Shown: positions 17,313 to 27,192 of the stretch, one piece after another
Layout: every line of letters begins with the position of its first letter
How positions within the stretch are numbered: the stretch's first letter is position 1
NCBI RefSeq assembly: GCF_008704995.1
Contig: NZ_CP023747.1
Coordinates: 6,978,001-7,042,000, forward strand
Direction of reading: 5' to 3'
DNA from: Streptomyces nodosus
GTDB taxonomy: Bacteria; Actinomycetota; Actinomycetes; Streptomycetales; Streptomycetaceae
Length of the DNA stretch: 64,000 nucleotides
Translations under genes and position numbers: made by a program
Notes under the pieces: generated by a model
The model's database searches: none
What the model saw: only the letters and a program-made list of their open reading frames with translations
Told to the model about the DNA's origin: nothing

Positions 17313-18115
17313 ATGCAGCCCCGGGCGAGGCCGCGTCCCCCCACCGCGATCGGGGACTCCTGGTCGTACAGGAACCACTCGTCCGCGCGGAAGGGCCGGT
17401 GGAACCACATCGCGTGATCCAGCGACGCCATGTCGAAGCCACGTCGCCCCCACAGCGGTTCGACGGGGATGCGGACGGCGTCCAGGAGCGTCATGTCGCT
17501 GGCGTAGGTGAGCGCGCAGGTGTGGACCAGCGGGTCGTCCCCGAGCGGGCCCACGGCACGCATCCAGACGGCGCTGCGTGGTTCCGCGGCCTTGATCTCC
17601 TCGTCGCTCCAGCGCAGCCGGTCCGCGTAGCGGATGTCGAAGGGCTGGCGTCGGGCCATCCGCTCCAGTGCCTCGGGCAGTTCGCCGAGATGCTCCCTGA
17701 CTTCCTGTGCCACCGTCGGCAGCGACTCCGGGTCCGGCACCGTGCGGGCCGGCGGCAATTGGTGCTCGAAGTCCCCCTCTTCGGCCTTGTGGAAGGAGGC
17801 GGTCAGATTGAAGATCGTGCGGCCCTGCTGCACAGCTGTGACCCGGCGGGTCGTGAAGGACCTCCCGTCCCGGACACGCTCGACCTGGTACACGATGGGC
17901 ACGCCCGGGATGCCCGGGCGCAGAAAGTACGCGTGCAGCGAGTGCACCGGCCGTTCGCCGTCCGTGGTGCGGCCGGCGGCGACCAGGGCCTGGCCGGCCA
18001 CCTGGCCGCCGAAGACCCGCTGCAGGGACTCCTGCGGGCTGCGGCCACGGAATATGTTGACCTCGATCTGCTCCAGGTCGAGCAGGTCGACAAGCCTCTC
18101 GGCCGGGTTCGTCAT
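17243..18115 (-). CDS. tesB: Acyl-CoA thioesterase II
   Basis: This 290-residue double hot-dog protein hydrolyses acyl-CoA to free fatty acid and CoA. The N-terminal half has QRVFGGQVAGQALVAAGRT (about 32-50) and SLHAYFLRPGIPGVPIVYQV; the C-terminal half has LDHAMWFHRPFRADEWFLYD and GRGLARGCIYDLRGRLLVSV, both typical of TesB. The start at 18115 begins MTNPAERLVDLLDLEQIEVN. It lies 19 nt after the helicase stop in the same direction, so the two may be co-transcribed. Confidence 0.95.
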   Translation of the reverse strand: MTNPAERLVDLLDLEQIEVNIFRGRSPQESLQRVFGGQVAGQALVAAGRTTDGERPVHSLHAYFLRPGIPGVPIVYQVERVRDGRSFTTRRVTAVQQGRTIFNLTASFHKAEEGDFEHQLPPARTVPDPESLPTVAQEVREHLGELPEALERMARRQPFDIRYADRLRWSDEEIKAAEPRSAVWMRAVGPLGDDPLVHTCALTYASDMTLLDAVRIPVEPLWGRRGFDMASLDHAMWFHRPFRADEWFLYDQESPIAVGGRGLARGCIYDLRGRLLVSVVQEGLFRRLDG

Positions 18116-18134
18116 GGGTGGGTCTCTCCTGTGT

Positions 18135-20648
18135 TCACAGCTGGCCGACGCCCGTGACCCGGACGACCGCACGGCCCTCCGCGTCGGAGGCCGCGAGGTC
18201 GATCTCCGCGCTGATGCCCCAGTCGTGGTCGCCGTTCGGATCGGCGAAGGTCTGCCGCACGCGCCACAACCCGTTCTCCGGCTCCTCGGTGATCATCAGC
18301 AGCTTGGGGCCGCGGGCGTCGGGGCCGGTGCCGAGATCGTCGTACTCGTCCCAGTAGCTGTCCATGGCCGCGCCCCACGCCTCGGCGTCCCAGCCGGACT
18401 CCGCGTCCATCTCGCCGAGTTCCTCGATCTGATCGAGCGCGGCCAGCTCCACACGGCGGAACAGGGAGTTGCGGACCAGCACGCGGAAGGCGCGCGGGTT
18501 CGTGGTGATCGGCTTGACCTGGTCGGCCTTCTCCTGCGCCTCCTCGGCCGTGACCTCCTCCGGATTCGCCAGCTGTTCCCACTCGTCCAGCAGGCTGGAG
18601 TCGACCTGGCGCACCATCTCGCCGAGCCAGGCGATCAGATCCTCCAGGTCGTCCGACTTCAGATCGTCCGGCACGGTGTGGTCGAGGGCCTTGTAGGCGC
18701 CGGCCAGGTAGCGCAGCACGATGCCCTCGGTGCGGGCGAGCTCGTAGAAGGAGACCAGCTCGGTGAAGGACATCGCCCGCTCGTACATGTCGCGGATCAC
18801 CGACTTCGGCGACAGCGGATGGTCGCCGACCCACGGATGGCTCTTGCGGTACGTGTTGTAGGCCTGGAAGAGCAGCTCCTCCAGCGGCTTGGGGTACGTG
18901 ACGTCCTGGAGCCGCTCCATGCGCTCCTCGTACTCGACCCCGTCGGCCTTCATCGCGGCCACGGCCTCACCGCGCGCCTTGTTCTGCTGGGCCACCAGGA
19001 TCTGCCGCGGGTCGTCCAGCGTGGACTCGATGACGGACACCATGTCGAGGGCGTAGGACGGGGACTCCGGGTCGAGGAGTTCGAACGCGGCCAGCGCGAA
19101 CGTCGACAGCGGCTGGGTGAGCGCGAAGTCCTGCTGCAGGTCGACCGTGAGGCGCACGATCCGACCGGTGGCGTCCGGCTCGTCGAGCTTCTCGACGATG
19201 CCGCCGTCCAGCAGCGAGCGGTAGATCGCGATCGCACGCCGGATGTGCCGCAGCTGCTGCCTGCGCGGTTCGTGATTGTCCTCCAGCAGATGCCGCATCG
19301 CCTCGAAGGCGTTGCCCGGCCGGGCGATCACCGACAGCAGCATCGTGTGGGTGACCCGGAAGCGGGAGGTGAGCGGCTCCGGGTCGGCGGCGATCAGCTT
19401 CTCGAAGGTGTTCTCCGTCCAGCCGACGAAGCCCTCGGGGGCCTTCTTGCGTACCACCTTGCGGCGCTTCTTCGGATCCTCGCCGGCCTTGGCGAGCGCC
19501 TTCTCGTTCTCGATGACATGCTCCGGCGCCTGCGCCACGACCAGGCCCGCCGTGTCGAAGCCCGCGCGCCCGGCGCGGCCCGCGATCTGATGGAACTCAC
19601 GGGCGCGCAGGGTGCGCACCCGGCTCCCGTCGTACTTGGTCAGCGCCGTGAACAGCACGGTGCGGATGGGGACGTTGACGCCGACCCCCAGGGTGTCCGT
19701 GCCGCAGATCACCTTCAGCAGACCGGCCTGGGCCAGTTTCTCCACCAGGCGGCGGTACTTGGGCAGCATGCCGGCGTGGTGGACGCCGATGCCGTGCCGT
19801 ACGTAACGGGAGAGGTTGCGGCCGAACTTGGTGGTGAAGCGGAAGTTGCCGATCAGCGCGGCGATCTCGTCCTTCTCCTCGCGCGAGCACATATTGATGC
19901 TCATCAGCGCCTGAGCCCGCTCCACGGCCTGCGCCTGGGTGAAATGGACGATGTAGACGGGGGCCTGCCGGGTCTCCAGGAGATCGGTGAGCGTCTCGGT
20001 GAGCGGGGTGAGCCGATACTCGTACGAGAGCGGCACCGGACGGGTGGCCGAGCGCACCACCGCGGTCGGGCGGCCGGTGCGGCGGGTCAGATCCTGCTCG
20101 AACATCGAGACATCGCCGAGAGTCGCCGACATCAGGATGAACTGCGCCTGCGGCAACTCCAGGAGCGGGATCTGCCACGCCCAGCCGCGGTCGCCCTCGG
20201 CGTAGAAGTGGAACTCGTCCATCACGACCTGGCCGACATCGGCCTGCCGGCCGTCGCGCAGCGCGATGGACGCCAGGACCTCGGCCGTGCAGCAGATCAC
20301 GGGAGCGTCGGCGTTGACCGAGGCGTCCCCGGTGAGCATGCCCACGTTCTCGGTGCCGAAGAGCTTGCACAGCTCGAAGAACTTCTCCGAGACCAGCGCC
20401 TTGATCGGCGCGGTGTAGAAGGTGACCTCGTCCCGGGCGAGGGCCGCGAAGTGCGCGCCCGCGGCGATCATGCTCTTCCCGGATCCGGTGGGGGTCGACA
20501 CGATCACGTTCGCCCCCGAGACCGCCTCGATCAGCGCCTCCTCCTGGTGCGGATAGAGCGTGAGGCCGCGCTCCCCGGCCCACGCCTCGAAGGCTTCGTA
20601 CAGGGCGTCGGGGTCTGCGGTCCGCGGGAGCTGATCGATGAGGGTCAC
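18135..20648 (-). CDS. DEAD/DEAH-box helicase with C-terminal DUF3516
   Basis: This 837-residue superfamily 2 helicase resembles the Ski2/Mtr4 RNA helicase group. Walker A TPTGSGKS is at 52-59, the DExH box is DEFH in VVMDEFHFYAEGD, motif III is SATLGD, and the C-terminal helicase lobe has HHAGMLPKYR, GTDTLGVGVN and QIAGRAGRAGFDTAG. The long C-terminal part is the DUF3516 region of actinobacterial homologues. It probably remodels structured RNA. A GTG start at 20648 is used; the downstream ATG frames would remove the N-terminal conserved part. TesB follows 19 nt downstream. Confidence 0.93.
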   Translation of the reverse strand: MTLIDQLPRTADPDALYEAFEAWAGERGLTLYPHQEEALIEAVSGANVIVSTPTGSGKSMIAAGAHFAALARDEVTFYTAPIKALVSEKFFELCKLFGTENVGMLTGDASVNADAPVICCTAEVLASIALRDGRQADVGQVVMDEFHFYAEGDRGWAWQIPLLELPQAQFILMSATLGDVSMFEQDLTRRTGRPTAVVRSATRPVPLSYEYRLTPLTETLTDLLETRQAPVYIVHFTQAQAVERAQALMSINMCSREEKDEIAALIGNFRFTTKFGRNLSRYVRHGIGVHHAGMLPKYRRLVEKLAQAGLLKVICGTDTLGVGVNVPIRTVLFTALTKYDGSRVRTLRAREFHQIAGRAGRAGFDTAGLVVAQAPEHVIENEKALAKAGEDPKKRRKVVRKKAPEGFVGWTENTFEKLIAADPEPLTSRFRVTHTMLLSVIARPGNAFEAMRHLLEDNHEPRRQQLRHIRRAIAIYRSLLDGGIVEKLDEPDATGRIVRLTVDLQQDFALTQPLSTFALAAFELLDPESPSYALDMVSVIESTLDDPRQILVAQQNKARGEAVAAMKADGVEYEERMERLQDVTYPKPLEELLFQAYNTYRKSHPWVGDHPLSPKSVIRDMYERAMSFTELVSFYELARTEGIVLRYLAGAYKALDHTVPDDLKSDDLEDLIAWLGEMVRQVDSSLLDEWEQLANPEEVTAEEAQEKADQVKPITTNPRAFRVLVRNSLFRRVELAALDQIEELGEMDAESGWDAEAWGAAMDSYWDEYDDLGTGPDARGPKLLMITEEPENGLWRVRQTFADPNGDHDWGISAEIDLAASDAEGRAVVRVTGVGQL

Positions 20649-20793
20649 GTCCCCATCTTGCCTGCCCGGACACCCGATGGGGGAATCGGCTGCCGATCGG
20701 AAGATCACGAACGCTACGCTGTGGCGCCGACGAACTGTCATCGCACCGGGACAACTGGGCGGCACGACAAGAGGAATGGGGCGGAAAGCGGTC

Positions 20794-21588
20794 ATGATGG
20801 GACCAGCGCACTCGCTGTCGGGGGCCACGGCCTGGCTCGGGGTGGGGGCGGTGGCCGCCTTGACGGGGCACCCGATGCCCTGGCCGGTCGTCCTGGTCGG
20901 CGCACTGATCTGCGCGGGTGCCGCGCTGGCGCCGGACCTCGACCACAAGGCGGCCACCATCTCACGGGCCTTCGGGCCCATTTCCCACGGCCTGTGCGAG
21001 ATCGTCGACAAACTGTCCTACGCCGCCTACAAGGCGACCAGGATGCCGGGCGACCCGCGCCGCTCCGGCGGTCACCGTACGCTGACGCACACCTGGCTGT
21101 GGGCGGTGCTGATCGGTGCGGGCACCTCGGTGCTGGCCATCGCCGGCGGCCGCTGGGCGGTGCTGGCCATCCTCTTCGTGCACATGGTGCTGGCGATCGA
21201 GGGGCTGCTGTGGCGGGCGGCGCGCGGTTCGAGCAGCGATGTGCTGGTGTGGCTGCTCGCGGCGACGAGCGCCTGGATCCTCGCCGGCATACTCGACGAA
21301 CCGGGCAAGGGTGCGGACTGGCTGTTCTCCTCGCCCGGCCTGGAGTATCTGTGGCTCGGGCTGCCGATCATCCTGGGCGCCCTGATGCACTGCCTCGGCG
21401 ACGCGCTGACCGTCTCGGGCTGCCCCATCCTGTGGCCCATACCGTTGGGCCGCAGGCGCTGGTACCCGGTGGGCACGCCCAAGGGCATGCGGTTCCGGGC
21501 CGGAAGCTGGGTCGAGCTGAAGGTGCTGATGCCGGCCTTCATGCTGATCGGCGGGGTGGGCGCCGTGGTGGCGCTGAACGTCGTCTGA
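20794..21588 (+). CDS. YdjM-family inner-membrane metal-dependent hydrolase (DUF457)
   Basis: The 264-residue protein starts MMGPAHSLSGATAWLGVGAV and carries the family His/Asp motifs PDLDHKAATISR and SGGHRTLTHTWLW, plus a third at ALMHCLGDALT, consistent with a membrane-embedded metal site. About five membrane segments alternate with these. The function of the family is poorly known. ATG 20794 (or 20797) is preferred; an upstream ATG at 20776 has its GAGG only 1 nt away. Confidence 0.85.
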   Translation: MMGPAHSLSGATAWLGVGAVAALTGHPMPWPVVLVGALICAGAALAPDLDHKAATISRAFGPISHGLCEIVDKLSYAAYKATRMPGDPRRSGGHRTLTHTWLWAVLIGAGTSVLAIAGGRWAVLAILFVHMVLAIEGLLWRAARGSSSDVLVWLLAATSAWILAGILDEPGKGADWLFSSPGLEYLWLGLPIILGALMHCLGDALTVSGCPILWPIPLGRRRWYPVGTPKGMRFRAGSWVELKVLMPAFMLIGGVGAVVALNVV

Positions 21589-21740
21589 GTGGCGCGGGAG
21601 GGCGGCCATGGGGTGCTGCTCCGGCCCCGGCCGTCGGGACCGTCACCGCGTTCGTCGGGACCGTCGTCGCCCTTCGCACGACTGGTCCCGGCATGTGCCG
21701 GACCGAGGCGGCACCGGCTCGGCAGGGCGCCCCCGCCGAC

Positions 21741-22211
21741 TCAGCGGGACACGATGTCCTCGTCGACGATGTGCACGGCCGCCTCCTCGGCCGAGGCCGC
21801 CGCACCGTCGATGCCGACGTCGGTGGCGATCAGCCCGTTCTCCTCGTCGTCGTGCGCCCCTTCGTCGGGGGCGACGAGACGTCCGGAGCGGGCATCGCCC
21901 ACCTCGTTGTCCAGGGGCTCACCGTCCCCGTCCGACCGGTCCCCGATGTCGTCGCCGTCCGGGGCCGTGATGTCCGGGAGCTCCTCTGCCAGGCGCTGGT
22001 CCAGGGTTTCGCCGAGGTGTCCCTCGGCCGCGGTCACGCCCTCGTGCTCGACCGCCCAGGGCCGTTCCGGCGGCGACCAGCCCCGGTCGAGCGGGTCGCC
22101 GACCCCGTCGGAGAGCAGAGTGTCCTCGGCGTCGAGCAGCCCCGCGTCGTCCTGCACCTCGGAACCGTCGGGCTGGTAGACCTCGTCTCCCCAACCGTCG
22201 GTGCTGTCCAC
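21741..22211 (-). CDS. DUF5709 family acidic protein
   Basis: The 156-residue protein is strongly acidic and hydrophilic, starts VDSTDGWGDEVYQPDGSEVQ, and contains LDRGWSPPERPWAVE, the recognisable core of the Streptomyces DUF5709 family. It has no cysteine, membrane segment or catalytic motif and may be largely disordered. The GTG at 22211 has GGAGG 5 nt upstream. The gene is convergent with the YdjM-like gene. Function unknown. Confidence 0.8.
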   Translation of the reverse strand: MDSTDGWGDEVYQPDGSEVQDDAGLLDAEDTLLSDGVGDPLDRGWSPPERPWAVEHEGVTAAEGHLGETLDQRLAEELPDITAPDGDDIGDRSDGDGEPLDNEVGDARSGRLVAPDEGAHDDEENGLIATDVGIDGAAASAEEAAVHIVDEDIVSR

Positions 22212-22484
22212 GGGTACCTCCAGATGCTGGGGCGGAACCGGGTGCCGCCGTGGGAACGGCGGACAGGGGGACCATGGGTGCCGACCACGTCCTTCCGGAC
22301 CGGATGGCTGCGGCACGGCCCCCGTACCGGTGCCACATCCAGCCTTCCACCCGGCGATGGCCCCGCGCAACGGCAGCCCCCGGCGAGAACGCGGCACGGC
22401 ACATCGATGGGGGAAGCGTCCGGGGCGGACCGGCGGGCGGCCGTGCGCCGGCCCCGGAACCTCCCACCGCTCCGGCGGGCCGCG

Positions 22485-24302
22485 TCAGCCGTGCCAGGAC
22501 CGCCACAGCGCCGCATACGCCCCGTCCGCGGCGACCAGCTGGTCATGGCTGCCCAGCTCGCTGATCCGCCCGTTCTCCACGACGGCGATCAGGTCGGCGT
22601 CGTGCGCGGTGTGCAGCCGGTGCGCGATGGCGACGACCGTGCGGCCGTCCAGGACACGGGCCAGGGAGCGTTCCAGATGACGGGCCGCGCGAGGATCGAG
22701 GAGGGAGGTCGCCTCGTCCAGGACCAGGGTGTGCGGGTCGGCGAGCACCAGCCGGGCGAGCGCGATCTGCTGCGCCTGCGCCGGAGTCAGGGCCAGACTG
22801 CCGGACCCCACCTCGGTGTCCAGCCCGTCGTCCAGGGCGCGCGCCCAGCCGTCCGCGTCCACCGCGGCCAGCGCGGCCCACAGTTCGGTGTCGACGGTGT
22901 CGGCGGGGGTGCCGCCGTCCGCCTGCAGCCGGGAGTGGGGGAGCGCCAGCAGCAGGTTGTCGCGCAGGGAGCCCACGAACACATGGTGCTCCTGGTTGAC
23001 CAGGGCCACATGGGAGCGGACGCGCTCGGCGGGCATCCGGGAAAGTTCCGCGCCACCGAGGGTGATCCGGCCGGCCCGGGGCGCATAGATCCCGGCGAGC
23101 AGCCGGCCCAGTGTGGACTTGCCCGCACCTGACGGTCCCACCAGGGCCAGCCGGGTGCCGGGCGCCACCTCCAGGGAGACCCGGTGCAGCACATCGACTC
23201 CTGCGCGGTAACCGAAGCGGACTTCGTCCGCCTCGACATCACGGCCCTTCGGCGCCAGTGACGCATTGCCCTCGTCCGGCGCGATGTCGCGGACTCCGAC
23301 CAGCCGGGCCAGTGACACCTGGGCGACCTGCAGCTCGTCGTACCAGCGCAGGATCAGGCCCACCGGGTCGACCAGCATCTGCGCGATGAGCGCACCGGTG
23401 GTCAGCTGGCCGACACCGATCCAGCCCTGCAGGACGAACATCCCGCCGATCATCAGAACCGAGGACAGGACCGTGACATGAGTGATGCTGACCACCGGGA
23501 AGAGCACCGAGCGCAGCCACAGCGTGTAGCGTTCCCAGGCCGTCCACTGCTCGACCCGCCGGTCGGAGAGCGCGATGCGCCGGTCGCCGAGACGGTGCGC
23601 CTCCACGGTCCGTCCGGCGTCCACGGTCTCGGTGAGAGCGGCGGCCACGGCGGCGTATCCGGCGGCTTCGGAGCGGTACGCCGACGGGGCGCGTTTGAAG
23701 TACCAGCGGCAGCCGATCACCAGCAGCGGTACCGCGACGAGCACGGCCGGAGCGAGCGGCGGGGCCGTGACGGTCAGTCCGCCGAGCAGCAGCAGGGCCC
23801 ACACCACACCGATCGACAGCTGCGGCACGGCCTCACGCATCGCGTTGGCGAGCCGGTCGATGTCGGTGGTGATCCGGGACAGCAGATCACCGGTCCCGGC
23901 CCGCTCCAGGACGCCCGGCGGGAGCTTCACCGACCGCACGAGGAAGTCCTCGCGCAGATCGGCGAGCATCCGCTCACCGAGCACGGCGCCCTTCAGCCGC
24001 ACCAGCCGGACGAACACGGCCTGGACGACGAGGGCGAGGACGAACAGTGCGGCGGTGCGCTCCAGATGAAGCTCCCGGGCCCCCTCCGACACGCGCTCGA
24101 CCAGCCCGCCCAGCAGATAGGGGCCCGCCATCGAGGCGATGACCGACACCGTGTTCACGGCGATCAGCAGCACAAAGGCCCGCCGATGCCGATGGAACAG
24201 TTCGCTCACATAGCCGCGCACGGTCGCGGGGGCGCCGACGGGCAGGGTGTTCGCCACCGTCGGGGCCGCCGGGTCGTACACCGGTGGCGCCACGCCGATC
24301 AT
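22485..24302 (-). CDS. ABC exporter half, consensus-ATPase subunit with degenerate signature
   Basis: The 605-residue half-transporter has six membrane helices (about 45-330) and a nucleotide-binding domain. Walker A is intact (GPSGAGKST, near 386), Walker B is intact (TLVLDEATSLLD), and the switch His is present (VVAIAHRLHT). The signature, normally LSGGQ, reads LTPAQ in SLALTPAQAQQIALAR near residue 500. Its start overlaps the stop of the upstream subunit by ATGA, so the two are translationally coupled and almost certainly form a heterodimer. The substrate is unknown. Confidence 0.92.
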   Translation of the reverse strand: MIGVAPPVYDPAAPTVANTLPVGAPATVRGYVSELFHRHRRAFVLLIAVNTVSVIASMAGPYLLGGLVERVSEGARELHLERTAALFVLALVVQAVFVRLVRLKGAVLGERMLADLREDFLVRSVKLPPGVLERAGTGDLLSRITTDIDRLANAMREAVPQLSIGVVWALLLLGGLTVTAPPLAPAVLVAVPLLVIGCRWYFKRAPSAYRSEAAGYAAVAAALTETVDAGRTVEAHRLGDRRIALSDRRVEQWTAWERYTLWLRSVLFPVVSITHVTVLSSVLMIGGMFVLQGWIGVGQLTTGALIAQMLVDPVGLILRWYDELQVAQVSLARLVGVRDIAPDEGNASLAPKGRDVEADEVRFGYRAGVDVLHRVSLEVAPGTRLALVGPSGAGKSTLGRLLAGIYAPRAGRITLGGAELSRMPAERVRSHVALVNQEHHVFVGSLRDNLLLALPHSRLQADGGTPADTVDTELWAALAAVDADGWARALDDGLDTEVGSGSLALTPAQAQQIALARLVLADPHTLVLDEATSLLDPRAARHLERSLARVLDGRTVVAIAHRLHTAHDADLIAVVENGRISELGSHDQLVAADGAYAALWRSWHG

Positions 24303-26161
24303 GCGGTCTCCTCGATCTCTTCCAGTCCGGCCAGTACGCCTTCGGCCACCGCTCCGTTCCGTGCGGCGGCCTTGTCCTCGGACCCGGACCCGGACCCGGA
24401 CCCGGCCCCGGCTCCGTGCCCGTCGTCTTCGTCCTCGGTCTCGCGGGTGACGACCTCGCGGTACCGGGGGTCGTCGTGCACCAGCTTGCGGTGCAGCCCC
24501 ACCGCCGCGACCTCGCCCTCGTGCACCAGCACGACCCGGTCGGCGCGGTCCAGAAGCAGCGGCGAGGAGGTGAACACGACCGTTGTGCGGCCCGTCCGCA
24601 GCTTTCTGATCCCCTCCGCGATCCGTGCCTCGGTGTGCGAGTCGACGGCGGACGTCGGCTCGTCCAGCACCAGCACCTGCGGGTCTGTGATCAGTGAACG
24701 GGCCAGGGCGAGCCGCTGGCGCTGTCCGCCGGACAGGGAACGGCCGCGTTCGGTGATCCGTGCGTCCAAGGGGTCCCCGGCCTCCGGTGCCGCCTGCGTC
24801 AGCGCGTCCAGGACGTCGCCGCACTGCGCCGCCGCCAGCGCCTCCTCGGCACCGACCTCGCCCGAGGAGGGGACGTCGAGCAGTGCGCGCAGCGAGCCGG
24901 ACAGCAGCACCGGGTCCTTGTCCTGGACGAGGACGGCGGTCCGGGCCGCATCGAGCGGCAGTTCGTCCAGGGGGACGTCGCCCAGGAGCACCGAGGCGCT
25001 CTTCTCGGCGGGGTGTCCGCCCAGCCGTTCGGCGAGCACGCCCGCTGCGTCGGGGTCGCCGCAGACCACCGCGGTGAGCAGACCGGAGGGTGCGAGCAGT
25101 CCGGTGAGGGGGTCGTACAGGTCCCCGTCCGGCAGATGCCCGTCGCGGGAGCCCGCGGCGTCCGTGGCGCGATCCAGCGACAGCACACGGGCCGCGCGCT
25201 GGGCCGACGGCCGGGAGAAGGAGTAGGCCATGGCGATCTCTTCGAAGTGCCGAAGAGGGTAGGTGAGCAGCATGACCGCGCTGTACACGGTGACCAGTTC
25301 ACCGACGGCGATCCGGCCCTCCTGGGCCAGGTGCACGCCCCGCCAGACGACCGCGATCATCAGCAGTCCCGGCAGCAGCACCTGGATCCCCGCGATCAGC
25401 GACCACATCCGGGCGCTGCGCACCGCCGCGGTGCGGACCTCCTGCGAGGCCCTGCGGTACCGGTCGAGGAACAGTTCCTCACCGCCGATGCCGCGCAGCA
25501 CCCTGAGGCCCGCGACGGTGTCCGAGGCCAGTTCGGTGGCCCGGCCGGCCTTCTGCCGCTGGACGTCGGCCCGCCGGGTCGCGCGGGGCAGCAGCGGCAG
25601 CACGGCCAGCGCCAGCACCGGAACTCCCACCGCGACGACCACGCCCAGCGCGGGCTGGTACACGACGAGCCCGACGCAGACCGCCACCACGGTCAGTGCG
25701 GCCGCGCCGAAGCGGGAGACGGCCTCCACGAACCAGCCGATCTTCTCGACGTCTCCGGTGGACACCGCGACGACCTCACCGGCCGCGACTCGCCGGGTCA
25801 GGGCGGAGCCCAGCATCGCCGTTCTGCGGGCCAGAAGCTGCTGGACGCGTGCGGCGGCGGTGATCCAGTTGGTGACCGCGGCGCGGTGCAGCATGGTGTC
25901 GCCCAGCGCGATGCCCGCCCCGCACAGCAGGAGCAGCCCGCCGGTCTGGACGAGCCGTGCGCCCGAGCGTTCGACGACGGCCTGGACGGCGAGTCCGACG
26001 CAGAAGGGCAGCCCGCAGACGGACAGGAAGTGCAACAGCCCCCAGAGGAGGGCCCTGCATTGTCCGCCCAGCTGGTTCCGGCCGAGCCACCAGAGGAACC
26101 GGGGCCCTGAACGTGTGTCCGGCACGCCGGGGTCGGAATACGGAAGGTCTTGAATCTGCAT
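24299..26161 (-). CDS. ABC exporter half, degenerate-ATPase subunit
   Basis: The 620-residue half-transporter has six membrane helices and a nucleotide-binding domain with an intact signature (SLSGGQRQRLALARSL, near 475) and Walker B (VLVLDEPTSAVD). Walker A is replaced by AVVCGDPDAAGVLAE near 365, lacking the GKS triad, and the switch His is replaced by Ser in VVFTSSPLLL. Paired with the downstream subunit it yields one complete and one dead ATP site. A GSGSGSG linker near the C-terminus comes from a hexamer repeat. ATG 26161 gives the start MQIQDLPYSDPGVPDTRSGP. Confidence 0.92.
   Translation of the reverse strand: MQIQDLPYSDPGVPDTRSGPRFLWWLGRNQLGGQCRALLWGLLHFLSVCGLPFCVGLAVQAVVERSGARLVQTGGLLLLCGAGIALGDTMLHRAAVTNWITAAARVQQLLARRTAMLGSALTRRVAAGEVVAVSTGDVEKIGWFVEAVSRFGAAALTVVAVCVGLVVYQPALGVVVAVGVPVLALAVLPLLPRATRRADVQRQKAGRATELASDTVAGLRVLRGIGGEELFLDRYRRASQEVRTAAVRSARMWSLIAGIQVLLPGLLMIAVVWRGVHLAQEGRIAVGELVTVYSAVMLLTYPLRHFEEIAMAYSFSRPSAQRAARVLSLDRATDAAGSRDGHLPDGDLYDPLTGLLAPSGLLTAVVCGDPDAAGVLAERLGGHPAEKSASVLLGDVPLDELPLDAARTAVLVQDKDPVLLSGSLRALLDVPSSGEVGAEEALAAAQCGDVLDALTQAAPEAGDPLDARITERGRSLSGGQRQRLALARSLITDPQVLVLDEPTSAVDSHTEARIAEGIRKLRTGRTTVVFTSSPLLLDRADRVVLVHEGEVAAVGLHRKLVHDDPRYREVVTRETEDEDDGHGAGAGSGSGSGSEDKAAARNGAVAEGVLAGLEEIEETA
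24381..24404. repeat. Hexanucleotide repeat inside the ABC subunit gene
   Basis: GACCCG is repeated four times exactly and then twice imperfectly, encoding alternating Ser-Gly in the C-terminal tail of the degenerate ABC subunit. Such a tract can change length by slippage without breaking the frame. Confidence 0.85.
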
Positions 26162-26396
26162 GACGTCCCAGTGGCTCGTGTCAGGGATGGACCGGGTCGC
26201 GGGGCGGTGCTGAGCCGGGGCCGGGCCCGCGGCCGTCCGCGAGTGTCCATAACAAACCGTGACAGGGTCGCGTTGATCGCGGCCGGAGGCAACCGGTTTT
26301 CCGGACCGCGCGACAAGAATCGGCCCTTGCTGCCGACACGCGAACAGAGCAGGCGTATGCCGTAATAGCACGAAATATGATGTGACTATATGTCTC

Positions 26397-27158
26397 ATGT
26401 GGACGGGCGGAGTGTACGGCGCGGGGCGCTCGTGGGCCGTGACGGCGGCCTGCGGTGTGCTCCTGATGTCCCTCTCCGCGTGCGCGAGTTCACCCGATGA
26501 AGAACACCGCCGGCCGCGCGGTACCGCGTCGAGCGGCCGGGCCGCTCGACCGCCGGCCCCGGCTCCCATGGCCGACAGGGGCCGCATTCCGGGAGTCGGT
26601 GAGCGGATCCGACGGAGTGTTCCGTCCGGCAGCGGTCAGGCCCTGGTGGTGTACGGCGACGGCGAGAACTCGCCGGACTCCACAGCGGTGTTCTATGTGA
26701 AGGAGGGCTCCTCCTGGGTCGCGCTCGGGCGCTGGCGAGGGCACAACGGGAGGCGGGGCTGGGCGGCGGACCATCAGGAGAACGATCTGCGCAGCCCGGT
26801 GGGTGTGTTCACGCTCAGCGACGCGGGAGGCGTCCTTCCGGACCCCGGAACCCGCCTCCCCTATGACCAGGGCCGGTCCTATGAGGTGCCGGGGAGCTGG
26901 GGCGAGGCGCACCGGAGGGACTTCTACTACGTCATCGCCATCGACTACAACCGGGTCAGGGGCACCCCGCCGAACGATCCGACCCGGCCGCTCGGACAGC
27001 GGAAGGGCGGCGGCATCTGGCTGCATCTCGACCACGGTGACGGCACGGCCGCCTGTGTCACTCTGCCCGCGTCCGGTATGGAGTACCTGCTGCGCACGCT
27101 CGACCCGGACCGGCGTCCGGTGGTGGTGATGGGAGACCGTGCGCGTTTGATGGGTTAG
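26397..27158 (+). CDS. Lipoprotein with L,D-transpeptidase (YkuD-type) domain
   Basis: The 253-residue protein has a lipoprotein signal ending LLMSLSAC (lipid-bearing Cys29), a Pro-rich spacer to about residue 65, and an L,D-transpeptidase-like domain. The expected active-site residues are His210 (GIWLHLDHG) and Cys220 (GTAACVTLP); the residue before the Cys is Ala instead of the usual Gly. Such enzymes form 3-3 peptidoglycan crosslinks or attach proteins to the wall, here at the outer face of the membrane. ATG 26397 is the likeliest start but has no good ribosome binding site; GTG 26382 is in frame. Confidence 0.8.
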   Translation: MWTGGVYGAGRSWAVTAACGVLLMSLSACASSPDEEHRRPRGTASSGRAARPPAPAPMADRGRIPGVGERIRRSVPSGSGQALVVYGDGENSPDSTAVFYVKEGSSWVALGRWRGHNGRRGWAADHQENDLRSPVGVFTLSDAGGVLPDPGTRLPYDQGRSYEVPGSWGEAHRRDFYYVIAIDYNRVRGTPPNDPTRPLGQRKGGGIWLHLDHGDGTAACVTLPASGMEYLLRTLDPDRRPVVVMGDRARLMG

Positions 27159-27192
27159 TGCCCCGACGGCCGACGTTCGCCGCGGTTCGCCC

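Noticed and set aside
17634..23132. Plus-strand open frame of 1832 codons
   Set aside because: It is antisense to tesB, the DUF3516 helicase and DUF5709 and runs through the YdjM-like gene in another frame. It is Arg/Gly/His/Val-rich with no domain, which is typical of shadow frames in GC-rich DNA.
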